From NCBI RefSeq assembly GCF_035609205.1, contig NZ_CP141184.1:3004501-3068500 (forward strand): 64,000 nt of DNA. Direction: 5' to 3'. How positions within the stretch are numbered: position 1 is the first letter of the stretch; each line of letters begins with the position of its first letter. The DNA comes from Hymenobacter sp. GOD-10R. GTDB lineage: Bacteria > Bacteroidota > Bacteroidia > Cytophagales > Hymenobacteraceae. Of this stretch, positions 43,908-52,322 are shown piece after piece. The notes under the pieces were generated by a model. It was not told where the DNA came from. It did not search any database and saw only the letters and a list, made by a program, of their open reading frames with translations. The position numbers and the translations under genes are program-made.

Positions 43908-44531
43908 ATGAACCCTGAACCTGAACAACCAAACCACGACGAGGCACGGCGAACGTTCCTCAAACAGTCGTCGCTGCTCACGGCCCTAGCTTTCACGCCG
44001 GGCTCGGTGTTAAAAGCAGCCGCCGCTGATTTAGATGAATCCATAGCGGCCGCATTCGAAAAGGTGCCCGTGCGCCTCGATATTAACGGCCATAAACACA
44101 AGTTATCCATCGAGCCGCGTACCACGCTGCTCGACCTGTTGCGCGAACAGCTTGGCCTAACCGGCACTAAAAAAGGCTGCGACTACGGCCAATGCGGAGC
44201 CTGCACCGTGCACATCGATGGCAAGCGTGTGAACTCCTGCCTGACTTTCGCGGTGATGCAGGAAGGCAAAGAAATAACTACAATCGAAGGCCTAGCCGAC
44301 GGTGACAAACTGCACCCGATGCAGGAAGCCTTCATTAAGCACGACGGCTTTCAGTGCGGCTACTGCACACCCGGCCAAATCATGTCGGCTGTGGCCTGCG
44401 TGCGCGAAGGCCACGCCGATTCGGAAGATGAAATTCGAGAGTTTATGAGCGGCAACATTTGCCGGTGCGGCGCCTACTCCAACATTGTGGCGGCTATTCA
44501 AGAGGTAAAAGGAGGGGGGCAAAAGGTATGA
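43908..44531 (+). CDS. Tat-exported [2Fe-2S] subunit of a molybdenum hydroxylase (PaoA/YagT-like)
   Basis: This 207-residue protein has a twin-arginine motif (ARRTFLKQSSLLTALAF), so it should take the assembled enzyme to the periplasm. The ferredoxin-like domain binds one [2Fe-2S] cluster with CDYGQCGACTV plus Cys in VNSCLTF. The C-terminal helical domain binds the second with QCGYCTPG and CRCGAYSNI. Architecture matches the small subunit of aldehyde oxidoreductase PaoABC and related xanthine-dehydrogenase-family enzymes. It is the first of three genes; its stop overlaps the next start by 4 bases. Confidence 0.93.
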   Translation: MNPEPEQPNHDEARRTFLKQSSLLTALAFTPGSVLKAAAADLDESIAAAFEKVPVRLDINGHKHKLSIEPRTTLLDLLREQLGLTGTKKGCDYGQCGACTVHIDGKRVNSCLTFAVMQEGKEITTIEGLADGDKLHPMQEAFIKHDGFQCGYCTPGQIMSAVACVREGHADSEDEIREFMSGNICRCGAYSNIVAAIQEVKGGGQKV

Positions 44532-45511
44532 ACCAGTTTCAATACGTACGACCTACCAAGCAGAAGGCGGCTATCGATGCGCTAGCCAAAGACCCTAACG
44601 CTAAGATTATTGCGGGCGGCACCAACCTTATCGACCTGATGAAGCGCGGCGTCATGACACCGCTTAAGCTGGTTGATATTAATAAGCTGCCAATCAGCAA
44701 AATAGAGCACGAAGGCAATAACCTCCGCATCGGAGCCCTGGCGCTGAACGGCGCGGTGGCTGAAGACAAGCTGGTGCTAGAACGACAGCCGCTGCTCGCC
44801 CAGGCGCTCAACGCGGGTGCTTCGGCGCAGCTGCGTAACATGGCCACAGTAGGCGGCAATATGCTGCAACGCACCCGCTGCCATTACTTCTACGACACGG
44901 CTTTGCCTTGTAACAAGCGGGAGCCAGGCTCTGGCTGCGGTGCTCTGGAAGGCTTCAACCGCATGCATGCCATCTTTGGCTTCAGCGATAAGTGCATCGC
45001 CGTGCACCCCTCTGATATGAGCGTGGCCCTCGTCGCGTTGGATGCGACGGTGCTGGTAAGTGGCCCCAAAGGCGACCGGCGCATTCCTTTTGCCGAGTTT
45101 CACCGCCTGCCCGGCGATACGCCCCAGCAAGACACTAACCTAGGTCAGGGCGAGCTGGTGACGGCCGTGGAGATACCGGATGCGCCATTCACCAAGCACG
45201 TGCACTACCTTAAAGTGCGGGAGCGGGCTAGCTATGCCTTTGCCTTGGTGTCGGTAGCAGCGGCGCTCAGCATTGAAAATAACACCATCAAAGATGCCCG
45301 CCTGGCCATGGGCGGCGTGGCTCACAAGCCGTGGCGCCTGACGGAAGCCGAAAAAACGCTAATCGGCAAGCCTGCCACGGAAGAGTCGTTCCGGCAAGCG
45401 GCGGAAGTGGCGATGCGTGGTGCTAAAGCCTTCAAGTACAATGCGTACAAGCTAAAGCTAGCTCCCAACTCCATTGTGCAAGCGCTTAAGACGGCCGCTG
45501 CTGTTGCCTAA
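44528..45511 (+). CDS. FAD-binding subunit of a molybdenum hydroxylase (PaoB/YagS-like)
   Basis: From ATG 44528 (coupled to the previous stop) the protein is 327 residues. The FAD site begins with KIIAGGTNLIDLMKRG and continues with ASAQLRNMATVGGNMLQ. A cysteine-containing insert (TRCHYFYDT..PCNKREPGSGCG ... DKCIAVHPSDM) corresponds to the extra [4Fe-4S] cluster region of PaoB. A CO-dehydrogenase-flavoprotein C-terminal domain follows (VRERASYAFALVSVAAAL, LAMGGVAHKPWRL). It carries electrons from the iron-sulfur subunit to FAD. The [4Fe-4S] inference rests on cysteine placement only. Confidence 0.9.
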   Translation: MNQFQYVRPTKQKAAIDALAKDPNAKIIAGGTNLIDLMKRGVMTPLKLVDINKLPISKIEHEGNNLRIGALALNGAVAEDKLVLERQPLLAQALNAGASAQLRNMATVGGNMLQRTRCHYFYDTALPCNKREPGSGCGALEGFNRMHAIFGFSDKCIAVHPSDMSVALVALDATVLVSGPKGDRRIPFAEFHRLPGDTPQQDTNLGQGELVTAVEIPDAPFTKHVHYLKVRERASYAFALVSVAAALSIENNTIKDARLAMGGVAHKPWRLTEAEKTLIGKPATEESFRQAAEVAMRGAKAFKYNAYKLKLAPNSIVQALKTAAAVA

Positions 45512-45534
45512 CACCCACGTTCCAAGACCTCAAG

Positions 45535-47793
45535 ATGAAAGAACAACTTCAGAAAAGTCAGAGCGGCGCCATTGGCGAACCGATGGACCGGGTAGATGGT
45601 CGGCTGAAAGTAACGGGTGCCGCCAAGTACTCGGCTGAGTACCAATTGCCTAACATGGCGCATGCCGTGTTGGTGGGCAGTACTATTACCAAGGGCAGCA
45701 TCAAGAGCATCGACACGCGTCAGGCGGAGCGGGCGCCAGGGGTGCTAGCCGTTATTACCCACCTGAACTCACCCAAGGTACCGGGCTTCGCCGAGCGCGA
45801 CCACCCCGCCGAGCCTGCTACGGCCGGGCAGCCGTTGCGCGTTTTCCACGACAACAAGGTGCTGTTCAACGACCAGCCCATTGCCGCCGTCGTGGCCGAT
45901 ACATTGGAGCGGGCCCGCTACGCTGCGTCGCTGGTGAAAGCGCAATACGACCAGGATAAGCACCAGACCAATCTGGAGGCCAACCTAGGTCAAGGGTATT
46001 TGCCCGTTCAAGCCAAAAAGAACCCTAAGTCGCCGCTAGCCGACTACCAGCGCGGCGAGGTAGATGCCTACAAAAATGGCGCTGCCAAACTGGAAGCCGA
46101 GTACGTCATTCCATCCGAGATGCACAATCCGATGGAGCTGCAATCGATTATTGCCCATTGGGAGGCGCCCGACAAGCTGACGGTGTACGATAAGACGCAG
46201 GCGGTGATTGGAACTCAGAAGGCGTTTGCCAAAGACTGGGGCATTCCGGAAGCCAATGTGAAGGTGATTGCCACGTTCGTGGGTGGTGCTTTCGGCAACG
46301 GGTTGCACACTTGGCCTCACGAAACTGCGGCCATTATTGCGGCCAAGAAAGTAGGTCGCCCGGTGAAGCTGGTGCTAACCCGCGAGCAGATGTTCACGAT
46401 GGTTGGCTACCGGCCCTACACCTGGCAGAAGATTGGGATGAGCGCTACGCCCGACGGCAAGCTGACGGCTATTACCCACGAGTCAGTGGGGCAAACATCA
46501 AGCTACGAGCAATTTACCGAATCGACGTTGCAGCAGACGCGGATGATGTACACGTCGCCCAACGTGACGACCCGCTACCGCATCGCCTCGCTCGACGTGA
46601 GCACGCCGATCTGGATGCGCGGTCCGGGGGAAGCGACTGGCGCCTTCGCCCTCGAATCGGCCATTGATGAAATGGCGCACGCCGTAAACCTAGATCCACT
46701 AGAATTTCGCCTGCGCAACCACACCGATACGGACCCTGACAACGGCAAGCCCTGGTCGACGAAGTACTTAAAAGAGTGCTTCCAAATGGGGGCGGAACGC
46801 ATTGGGTGGAGCAACCGGAAGCAGCAGCCTGGCTCAGTGAAAAACGGTGACTGGCTCGTGGGCTACGGTATGGGTGTGGGCACGTTTGGCGCGCACCGCG
46901 GCTCGGCGAAGATGAAGGCCATCCTGACGAAAAAAGGCACAGTCGTACTCCAAAGTGCCACCACCGACATCGGGCCAGGTACCGGTACCGCTATGGTGCA
47001 GATTGCCGCTACTACCCTGGGCCTGTCACCAGACAAAATCACGTTTCAGCTAGGTAATTCCACGTTTCCGACGGCGCCCTCGCAGGGAGGCTCCTCCACG
47101 GTGAATACGGTGGGGGCGGCCGTGCAAGACGCCTGTATCGCGCTGCAAAACAAACTGCACCAGCTAGCTTCGGCCACGCCCAATGGTGGGGTTTTTAGCG
47201 CTGCCAAACCCAGCGATATTGTTATCCAGGAAGGGCACCTGAGCCTAGCCAATGACAAGCTGGCGAAGGCGGCTTACTCGGATCTGCTCAGGCAAAACAA
47301 CGAGGCCGAAGTGGAAGTGACCATCGAATCGAAGCCAGGCGGCGACCGGGATAAGTACTCGATGTACTCGTACTCGGTGCATTTCGTGCAAGTGCACGTG
47401 CATTCGCTCACGGGCGAAGTGCGGGTGAAGAAAGTCATTTCCTGCGCCGATGCGGGCACCATCGTCAACCAGAAAACGGCCGGTAACCAGATGATGGGCG
47501 GCGCTGTGGGCGGTATCGGTATGGCTTTAACCGAAGGCGCCGTAATGGACGACCGATTCGGCCGCTACGTCACGAAGGACCTAGCCGACTACCACGTACC
47601 CGTGCACGCCGACGCGCCAAACATGGAGTTTGCTTTCGTGAATAAGCCCGACCCGCACGTGAATGCCCTAGGTACCAAAGGCATCGGTGAAATTGCCATC
47701 ATTGGTATGGCGCCAGCCATTGCTAATGCCGTGTTCAACGCCACAGGTAAGCGCATTCGCGAGTTGCCCATCACCCCAGATAAGCTGATCTAG
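45535..47793 (+). CDS. Molybdopterin-binding catalytic subunit of a molybdenum hydroxylase (PaoC/YagR-like)
   Basis: This 752-residue subunit completes the enzyme. It starts with the usual MDRVDGRLKVTGAAKYSAEY, followed by the first xanthine-dehydrogenase-family domain. The molybdopterin domain includes ATFVGGAFGNG, RPVKLVLTREQMF, MRGPGEATGAFALESAIDEMA and GAHRGSAKM. GTKGIGEIAIIGMAPAIANAV near the C-terminus contains the catalytic Glu (GEI). The enzyme hydroxylates an aldehyde or heterocycle using Mo and water. The cofactor-insertion chaperone of the XdhC/PaoD type is not adjacent; it must be encoded elsewhere. The stop at 47793 is followed directly by a 41-bp inverted repeat. Confidence 0.94.
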   Translation: MKEQLQKSQSGAIGEPMDRVDGRLKVTGAAKYSAEYQLPNMAHAVLVGSTITKGSIKSIDTRQAERAPGVLAVITHLNSPKVPGFAERDHPAEPATAGQPLRVFHDNKVLFNDQPIAAVVADTLERARYAASLVKAQYDQDKHQTNLEANLGQGYLPVQAKKNPKSPLADYQRGEVDAYKNGAAKLEAEYVIPSEMHNPMELQSIIAHWEAPDKLTVYDKTQAVIGTQKAFAKDWGIPEANVKVIATFVGGAFGNGLHTWPHETAAIIAAKKVGRPVKLVLTREQMFTMVGYRPYTWQKIGMSATPDGKLTAITHESVGQTSSYEQFTESTLQQTRMMYTSPNVTTRYRIASLDVSTPIWMRGPGEATGAFALESAIDEMAHAVNLDPLEFRLRNHTDTDPDNGKPWSTKYLKECFQMGAERIGWSNRKQQPGSVKNGDWLVGYGMGVGTFGAHRGSAKMKAILTKKGTVVLQSATTDIGPGTGTAMVQIAATTLGLSPDKITFQLGNSTFPTAPSQGGSSTVNTVGAAVQDACIALQNKLHQLASATPNGGVFSAAKPSDIVIQEGHLSLANDKLAKAAYSDLLRQNNEAEVEVTIESKPGGDRDKYSMYSYSVHFVQVHVHSLTGEVRVKKVISCADAGTIVNQKTAGNQMMGGAVGGIGMALTEGAVMDDRFGRYVTKDLADYHVPVHADAPNMEFAFVNKPDPHVNALGTKGIGEIAIIGMAPAIANAVFNATGKRIRELPITPDKLI

Positions 47794-47801
47794 TTTTAAA
47801 G

Positions 47802-47938
47802 CGAAGCTCCCCTCCTTTTTTAAGGAGGGGTTGGGGGTGGTTGCTAGGACTAGAGCTAAAAGCTAGGTTCTACTTAGTTTATCGTTCTAACGACATTAAC
47901 CACCCCCAACCCCTCCTTAAAAAAGGAGGGGAGCTTCG
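47802..47938. repeat. Perfect 41-bp inverted repeat with nested palindromes (MITE-like)
   Basis: Arms 47802-47842 and 47898-47938 are exact reverse complements around a 55-base centre. Each arm is itself partly palindromic (CCCTCCTT...AAGGAGGG) and ends in a G-rich tract (TTGGGGGTGG). It lies 8 bases after the stop at 47793 and before the convergent gene. The composition is typical of a dispersed Bacteroidota intergenic repeat as I know it. Confidence 0.85.
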
Positions 47939-47962
47939 TTCTAGTTTTAGCTTTCGGCTTAC

Positions 47963-48000
47963 AAAAAGCCTTCCCTCGCTATTGAGGAAAGGCTTTTTTG
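47963..48000. terminator. Terminator of the M13 peptidase gene
   Basis: The stem AAAAAGCCTTCCCTC / GAGGAAAGGCTTTTT (one mismatch) with poly-A on the left and poly-T on the right can end transcripts on both strands. Confidence 0.7.
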
Positions 48001-48024
48001 TTTTCTTCAAAACCTAGCTATTTG

Positions 48025-50079
48025 CTACCAGATCTTCACGCGGGCGCTATCTGGGCGGTAGAGCTTCTGGCCTGGCTGCACGCCGAAGGCTTGGTAGAAC
48101 GCTGGTACGTCGGCGAAGGGGCCGTTCACGCGCAGGTTGGCGGGCGAGTGCACGTCGGTGAGTACGCGCTGGGCCAGCACTTCGTCGCGTTGGTGGCTCT
48201 GCCAGCCCAGGGCATAGCCGAGGAAGTATCGCTGCTCGGGCGTTAGGCCACCGATCTTTGCCCCCTTCTTGTACTCGTCGGTTTTCTTGTAGGCATCCAA
48301 CGCAATGACGATACCACCTAGGTCGGCAATGTTCTCGCCGGCGGTGGCTTTGCCATTGATATGCAGGGAGTCGAGTACTTGGTAGCCATTGAACTGGCGT
48401 ACAATGCCGTTCACGCGCTGCTGGAATAGCTTACGGTCGTTCTTCGTCCACCAGTTGCGCAGGTTGCCCTTCTCGTCAAACTGGCTGCCCTCGTCGTCGA
48501 AGCCATGGGTGAGCTCGTGGCCGATGGTAGAAGCGCCCGCGTACCCGTAGATGATGGCGTCGTCGGCATCTTCATCCTTCAGGCCCGGCACGGCAAAAAT
48601 GGCGGCTGGCAACACGATTTCGTTGTTGCTGGGGTTGTAGTAAGCATTGTAGGTCTGCGGCGTCATGTCCCACTCGGTGCGGTCGACGGGCTTGCCTAGC
48701 TTATTAATGTTGTATTGGTAAGCCCACTGCCGCGCCCGCATCACATTTTGCACGTAAGAGCTGCGGTCAATTTTGAGGGTAGAGTAATCTTTCCACTTAT
48801 CGGGGTAGCCCACTTTTGGTGTGATCTTACCTAGCTTCACCAAAGCCTTTTGTTTGGTGGAATCGCTCATCCAGTCGAGCTTCTGGATATGGTCGTGGAA
48901 AGAAGCTACGATGTTGGTTACCAGCTTTTCGTGACGCTCCTTGGTGGCCGGCTTGAAGTATTCCTTCACGAATAGCTGCCCGAGTGCCTCGCCCATGGCG
49001 TCCTCTTCCTCATCCAGCACGCGCTTCCAGCGGGCGCGCTGCTCTTTTTGGCCGCGCAAAATGGTGCCGTAGAAGTGGAAATGCTCGTTATCCAGCGGGC
49101 GGCTTAGGTTGTCGGCAAAAGCATTAACCAGGTGCCATTGCAAATATGCTTGCCAAACAGACACCGGCGTGGTCTTCAGCAGTTGACCGGCTGTTTTGTA
49201 GAACTCCGGCTGGCCCACAATCACCGTATCGGCTTTGGCGAGGTCTACCTTCGCAAGCCACGCTTGCCAGTCGAGACCGGTGCGCTTACCTAGGTCGGCC
49301 ACGGTCATCTTATTGTAGTTGGCGTACGGGTCGCGCAGGGCTTCGAGCTTGCGCGAAGAGCCAGCCAGCGTTGTTTCGAGCTTCAGCACTTGGGCACTGT
49401 TGGCCTTAGCCGTCACTGAATCCTGGCCGAGCAGCCGGAACATTTTGGTGATGTGCTTGGCGTACTCATTACGGATGTTAGCCGTGCGGGTATCTTTATT
49501 GAAATAGTAGTCGCGGTTGGGCAGACCTAGGCCAGCCTGCCAAAACTGCAACGCCATTTTCTCGCTATTCTTGGCGTCTTGCCCCACATACAGCCCAAAT
49601 AGGGCATTCACCCCAAGTGGCTTCAAACGGGCAATTTCATCCTGCACATCCTGGGAAGTGCGCAGGGCGGCAATGCGGTTTAGCTCAGGTTGCAGGGGCT
49701 GAATACCTAGCTTGTCGGCCTTCAACGAGTCTATGCCGGTAGCCCAGAAGTCTCCGATTTTCTGTTGTACGCTGCCGGCAGTGGCATTGGCTTGGGCAGC
49801 CTCCTGGTTGATGGCCTTCAAGCGGGCGTACACTTCCTCCTGCACTTCGGAGCCAATACCCCACGAACTTTCGGAGGCCGGAATAGGGTGCTTCTTGAGC
49901 CAAGCCCCATTGGCGTAGGTGAAAAAGTCGTCGCCGGGGCGAACGGTGGTGTCGAGGTTCGCCTTCAGCAGATCGGGTTGTGAAGCGGTCGACTTGTTGT
50001 TGGACTGGCAACCTGCCAGGAGCGGGCCCGTCAAGGCGCTCAGCAGCAGCCAGCGGCCGACGGAGGCGACTTTATTCAT
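48025..50079 (-). CDS. M13 family zinc metallopeptidase (PepO/neprilysin-like lipoprotein)
   Basis: This 684-residue lipoprotein has a signal ending LLAGC (Cys about 23). The M13 N-terminal domain begins FFTYANGAWLKKHPIP and runs to about residue 420. The catalytic domain carries ASTIGHELTHGFDDEG (HExxH Zn ligands and the catalytic Glu), the third Zn ligand in GENIADLGGI (Glu), and the C-terminal substrate motif LRVNGPFADVPAFYQAFG, ending with CxxW replaced by DSARVKIW. It degrades oligopeptides in the periplasm or on the cell surface. It is monocistronic, facing the molybdenum hydroxylase operon. Confidence 0.96.
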   Translation of the reverse strand: MNKVASVGRWLLLSALTGPLLAGCQSNNKSTASQPDLLKANLDTTVRPGDDFFTYANGAWLKKHPIPASESSWGIGSEVQEEVYARLKAINQEAAQANATAGSVQQKIGDFWATGIDSLKADKLGIQPLQPELNRIAALRTSQDVQDEIARLKPLGVNALFGLYVGQDAKNSEKMALQFWQAGLGLPNRDYYFNKDTRTANIRNEYAKHITKMFRLLGQDSVTAKANSAQVLKLETTLAGSSRKLEALRDPYANYNKMTVADLGKRTGLDWQAWLAKVDLAKADTVIVGQPEFYKTAGQLLKTTPVSVWQAYLQWHLVNAFADNLSRPLDNEHFHFYGTILRGQKEQRARWKRVLDEEEDAMGEALGQLFVKEYFKPATKERHEKLVTNIVASFHDHIQKLDWMSDSTKQKALVKLGKITPKVGYPDKWKDYSTLKIDRSSYVQNVMRARQWAYQYNINKLGKPVDRTEWDMTPQTYNAYYNPSNNEIVLPAAIFAVPGLKDEDADDAIIYGYAGASTIGHELTHGFDDEGSQFDEKGNLRNWWTKNDRKLFQQRVNGIVRQFNGYQVLDSLHINGKATAGENIADLGGIVIALDAYKKTDEYKKGAKIGGLTPEQRYFLGYALGWQSHQRDEVLAQRVLTDVHSPANLRVNGPFADVPAFYQAFGVQPGQKLYRPDSARVKIW

Positions 50080-50173
50080 GCAGAAAAAGGTGGAAAAGTG
50101 AAGTGTTATGGTAAATCGAAAGTAGCACCGCAGGCTGTACTTTCGATGAGCTTGCTGTCATGTTGTTGGACAC

Positions 50174-50211
50174 AAAAAAAGCCTGACAGATGCATCTGCC
50201 AAGCTTTTAAA
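50174..50211 (-). terminator. Hairpin between the outer-membrane protein operon and the M13 peptidase gene
   Basis: A-rich left and T-rich right flanks surround the near-palindrome AAGCCTGACAGATG / CATCTGCCAAGCTT. Confidence 0.55.
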
Positions 50212-50212
50212 A

Positions 50213-50314
50213 TGTAGCGCGAAGCGGGAGCTTGGCGCATCGGTGAACGATTGTTCTTGTAATGACCTAAGCCGAGTCATTTTGCGGTGCGCGAAGCGAG
50301 AGCTTCGCGCTACA
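50213..50314. repeat. Composite REP-like element with two inverted TAGCGC hairpins
   Basis: The left unit 50213-50238 (TGTAGCGCGAAGC...) and right unit 50289-50314 (...GCTTCGCGCTACA) face each other. The right unit folds as a perfect 9-bp hairpin (50289-50297 with 50302-50310, GAGA loop). The left unit is the same hairpin with one substitution. The arrangement of two opposed small hairpins is that of bipartite REP elements. Confidence 0.65.
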
Positions 50315-50317
50315 CGC

Positions 50318-51445
50318 CTACAAGAAGGTGATACCGAAGCTGAGCGTTTGGGCTTGTGGACCGCGGTTTTCCTTGAATAAGTCGTTGAGGTTGTACTTCA
50401 CGAACAGGTCCAATCCGCGCACCCCGATGATGCCTTGCAAGCCGTACTGGAAATCTTCCAGGTTATAGCTGCCCCGGTCTTTGTCCTTTTTGGTGCTGCC
50501 GTCGCGGTCATATTTGAGTTTGGTGTGGCTGCTGAGGCGGTAGCCAGCGAACCCGCCGGCGCTGAGGCGGAACGACTCGTGGCCTTTCTGGTCGCGGAAG
50601 TACAGTTGTGCCATCAGAGGCAAGTTGAGCGTGGTGGTAGCTAGCTTGCTCTTTTGCAGGTTCAGCGTCGATTCGCGGTCGATATACGACTGGGTGTCGG
50701 TTGTAAACAGGCGGGCGTTGTTGTCGAACATGTAGTTGTTGAAGGCAACTTCAGGGCCTGACACCAGGTACAAGGGGCTGCCTACGGCGCCTAAGCGCCA
50801 TGAGTGCCGCCATTGAAAGCTGATGTAGCGGGAGCCAAGAGGCCGCAGGGCGTAATCATAACCACCAAGAGCGGGCTTGCCACGGTTCACCAACGTGTTC
50901 AGACCTAGGTCCATGGTGAAGTTGCTGTGGTGAGGGCGGTTGAACCGAGCTTCTGATTTGGCTTTACGTACCGAGTCGCGGTTGCTGGTGTCCATGTGGC
51001 CCACGTGCACTTTCACGTTGTCGCCGTTGTCGTCATCGTCTACCACCACTCCGAAGGAAGGGCCGAGGCGTACTTCCACGTGGTCGTTGCTGGACCCAGC
51101 GCTCCGGGAGTTGCGCACCGTCACCCGGATTTGCTCCGGCATCGATTTGCCAGGCTGGTCTTTGTCGGGGTAAAACTCCATCGTGACCTGACCGTTTTTG
51201 GAATTCTTACCGGCGGTTTCGGCCTGAGTGATGTAGGTGTCAAGCAGGATCATCAGCGAATCGAGCTTGTAGTTTCGCATCTGGCGGAGTTGCGCTTTGT
51301 TCTTGACGAACAGCGTCATGATAGCCTGATTAGGCAGCTTCACCACAATGGTGTCGGTGAAGGCGGGTGGGGTCGTGCGGGCAAAAGCGGGCGCGGCTAG
51401 CGAGGTCAAGAGCAGAAAAGCTAGCAGCGAAAAGAAGCGTTTCAT
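50318..51445 (-). CDS. Predicted outer-membrane beta-barrel protein, unknown function
   Basis: From ATG 51445 the protein is 375 residues with a signal peptide (MKRFFSLLAFLLLTSLAAPAFA). About 130 residues of a mixed periplasmic region follow. The C-terminal half has amphipathic strand pairs (NFTMDLGLNTLV, YISFQWRHSWRLGAVG, RESTLNLQKSKLATTTLNLPLM, FRLSAGGFAGYRL, FQYGLQGIIGVRGLDLFVKYNLNDLF) and ends in the aromatic strand AQTLSFGITFL. That pattern suggests a PorT-like barrel, though I cannot assign a family. It is the third gene after the ECF sigma and transmembrane genes, 25 bases from the latter. Confidence 0.72.
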   Translation of the reverse strand: MKRFFSLLAFLLLTSLAAPAFARTTPPAFTDTIVVKLPNQAIMTLFVKNKAQLRQMRNYKLDSLMILLDTYITQAETAGKNSKNGQVTMEFYPDKDQPGKSMPEQIRVTVRNSRSAGSSNDHVEVRLGPSFGVVVDDDDNGDNVKVHVGHMDTSNRDSVRKAKSEARFNRPHHSNFTMDLGLNTLVNRGKPALGGYDYALRPLGSRYISFQWRHSWRLGAVGSPLYLVSGPEVAFNNYMFDNNARLFTTDTQSYIDRESTLNLQKSKLATTTLNLPLMAQLYFRDQKGHESFRLSAGGFAGYRLSSHTKLKYDRDGSTKKDKDRGSYNLEDFQYGLQGIIGVRGLDLFVKYNLNDLFKENRGPQAQTLSFGITFL

Positions 51446-51470
51446 GACGAAGGAAAAGAAGAAGTGAAGA

Positions 51471-52322
51471 CTAAGGATGGGGAGCAGTAGTGTAGGATTC
51501 CACTTGCGCCGTGATGATTTCAGGAATAGCCACTCTGGGCAGGTTAACTTGACGCCCGTCGAGAACCACATTACCTACTTTTTTGCCGGCTTTCAAGAGC
51601 AAGTTGCCTAGCCCTCGGCGACGGCCAGTTTCGGCATCGGCAGCGTACGCTGTGGCGCCCGGCATGGCGTTGTCGTGGCGTACTTCCACGATAATGGGAC
51701 CCGATGGCGCGGCCGCGGCCACCAGGGTAGCGGTACTAGTCGGCTCGGAGCTAGGCAGGGCAGCGTGGACGACCACTGGGCGTTCCGGATGCGCAACAGC
51801 GGGCTTCGTAACGGCCACTGCCTGAATCGGAGCGGAGCTAGTAAGAACAGATTTAGGTGTTGTCGAGCGGGCGGGCGAAGTGGAACGAGCCACCGCGCGG
51901 CGGGCGCTAGAAGTTGAAGAGGCCGACCGATTGGTGTGCACTGCCAAAGTCGGTTCCTGCGTAGAAGAAGCAGCGGCGGCTAGCCTTTCCGAACTTGCTT
52001 CTGACTCCTTAGATGCAGTTTCGGAAGGAGCAGTTGCCTGGGTGGTTGGCTGATTGAAAGATTTTTTTTCGGTTTGTTGCTGGCTCCTTGTTGTGGCTAG
52101 CTCCTGGGTTTCGGTACCTAGGCCAGGGCCGCGGAGCAGCCAGCCAGCTCCTACTACGAGTAGCAGTGCCACCACGGCAGCTGCGGCGTAGAGCCACATG
52201 ACCGGCCGCTTCTTGGCGGGTTGCAGCTCCTCTTCGAGTTGGGCCCAAAGGTAATCGGGCGGGGCGGGGGCGTGGTGCTGTAGCTTCTCGCGAAACAGCT
52301 TATCAATATCTTCCGGTTGCAT
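51471..52322 (-). CDS. Single-pass membrane protein, probable anti-sigma factor
   Basis: From ATG 52322 (overlapping the sigma gene by 20 bases) the protein is 283 residues. A short cytoplasmic N-terminus (MQPEDIDKLFREKLQHHAPAP, with the PPDYLWAQLEEEL helix), one transmembrane helix (WLYAAAAVVALLLVVGAGWLL, about 57-77) and a long Ser/Thr/Ala-rich, low-complexity periplasmic part are seen. Position next to an ECF sigma gene and the N-terminal helix-TM layout fit a membrane anti-sigma factor. There is no zinc-finger (HxxxCxxC) motif, so the identity is inferred. The protein ends PRVAIPEIITAQVESY. Confidence 0.65.
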   Translation of the reverse strand: MQPEDIDKLFREKLQHHAPAPPDYLWAQLEEELQPAKKRPVMWLYAAAAVVALLLVVGAGWLLRGPGLGTETQELATTRSQQQTEKKSFNQPTTQATAPSETASKESEASSERLAAAASSTQEPTLAVHTNRSASSTSSARRAVARSTSPARSTTPKSVLTSSAPIQAVAVTKPAVAHPERPVVVHAALPSSEPTSTATLVAAAAPSGPIIVEVRHDNAMPGATAYAADAETGRRRGLGNLLLKAGKKVGNVVLDGRQVNLPRVAIPEIITAQVESYTTAPHP

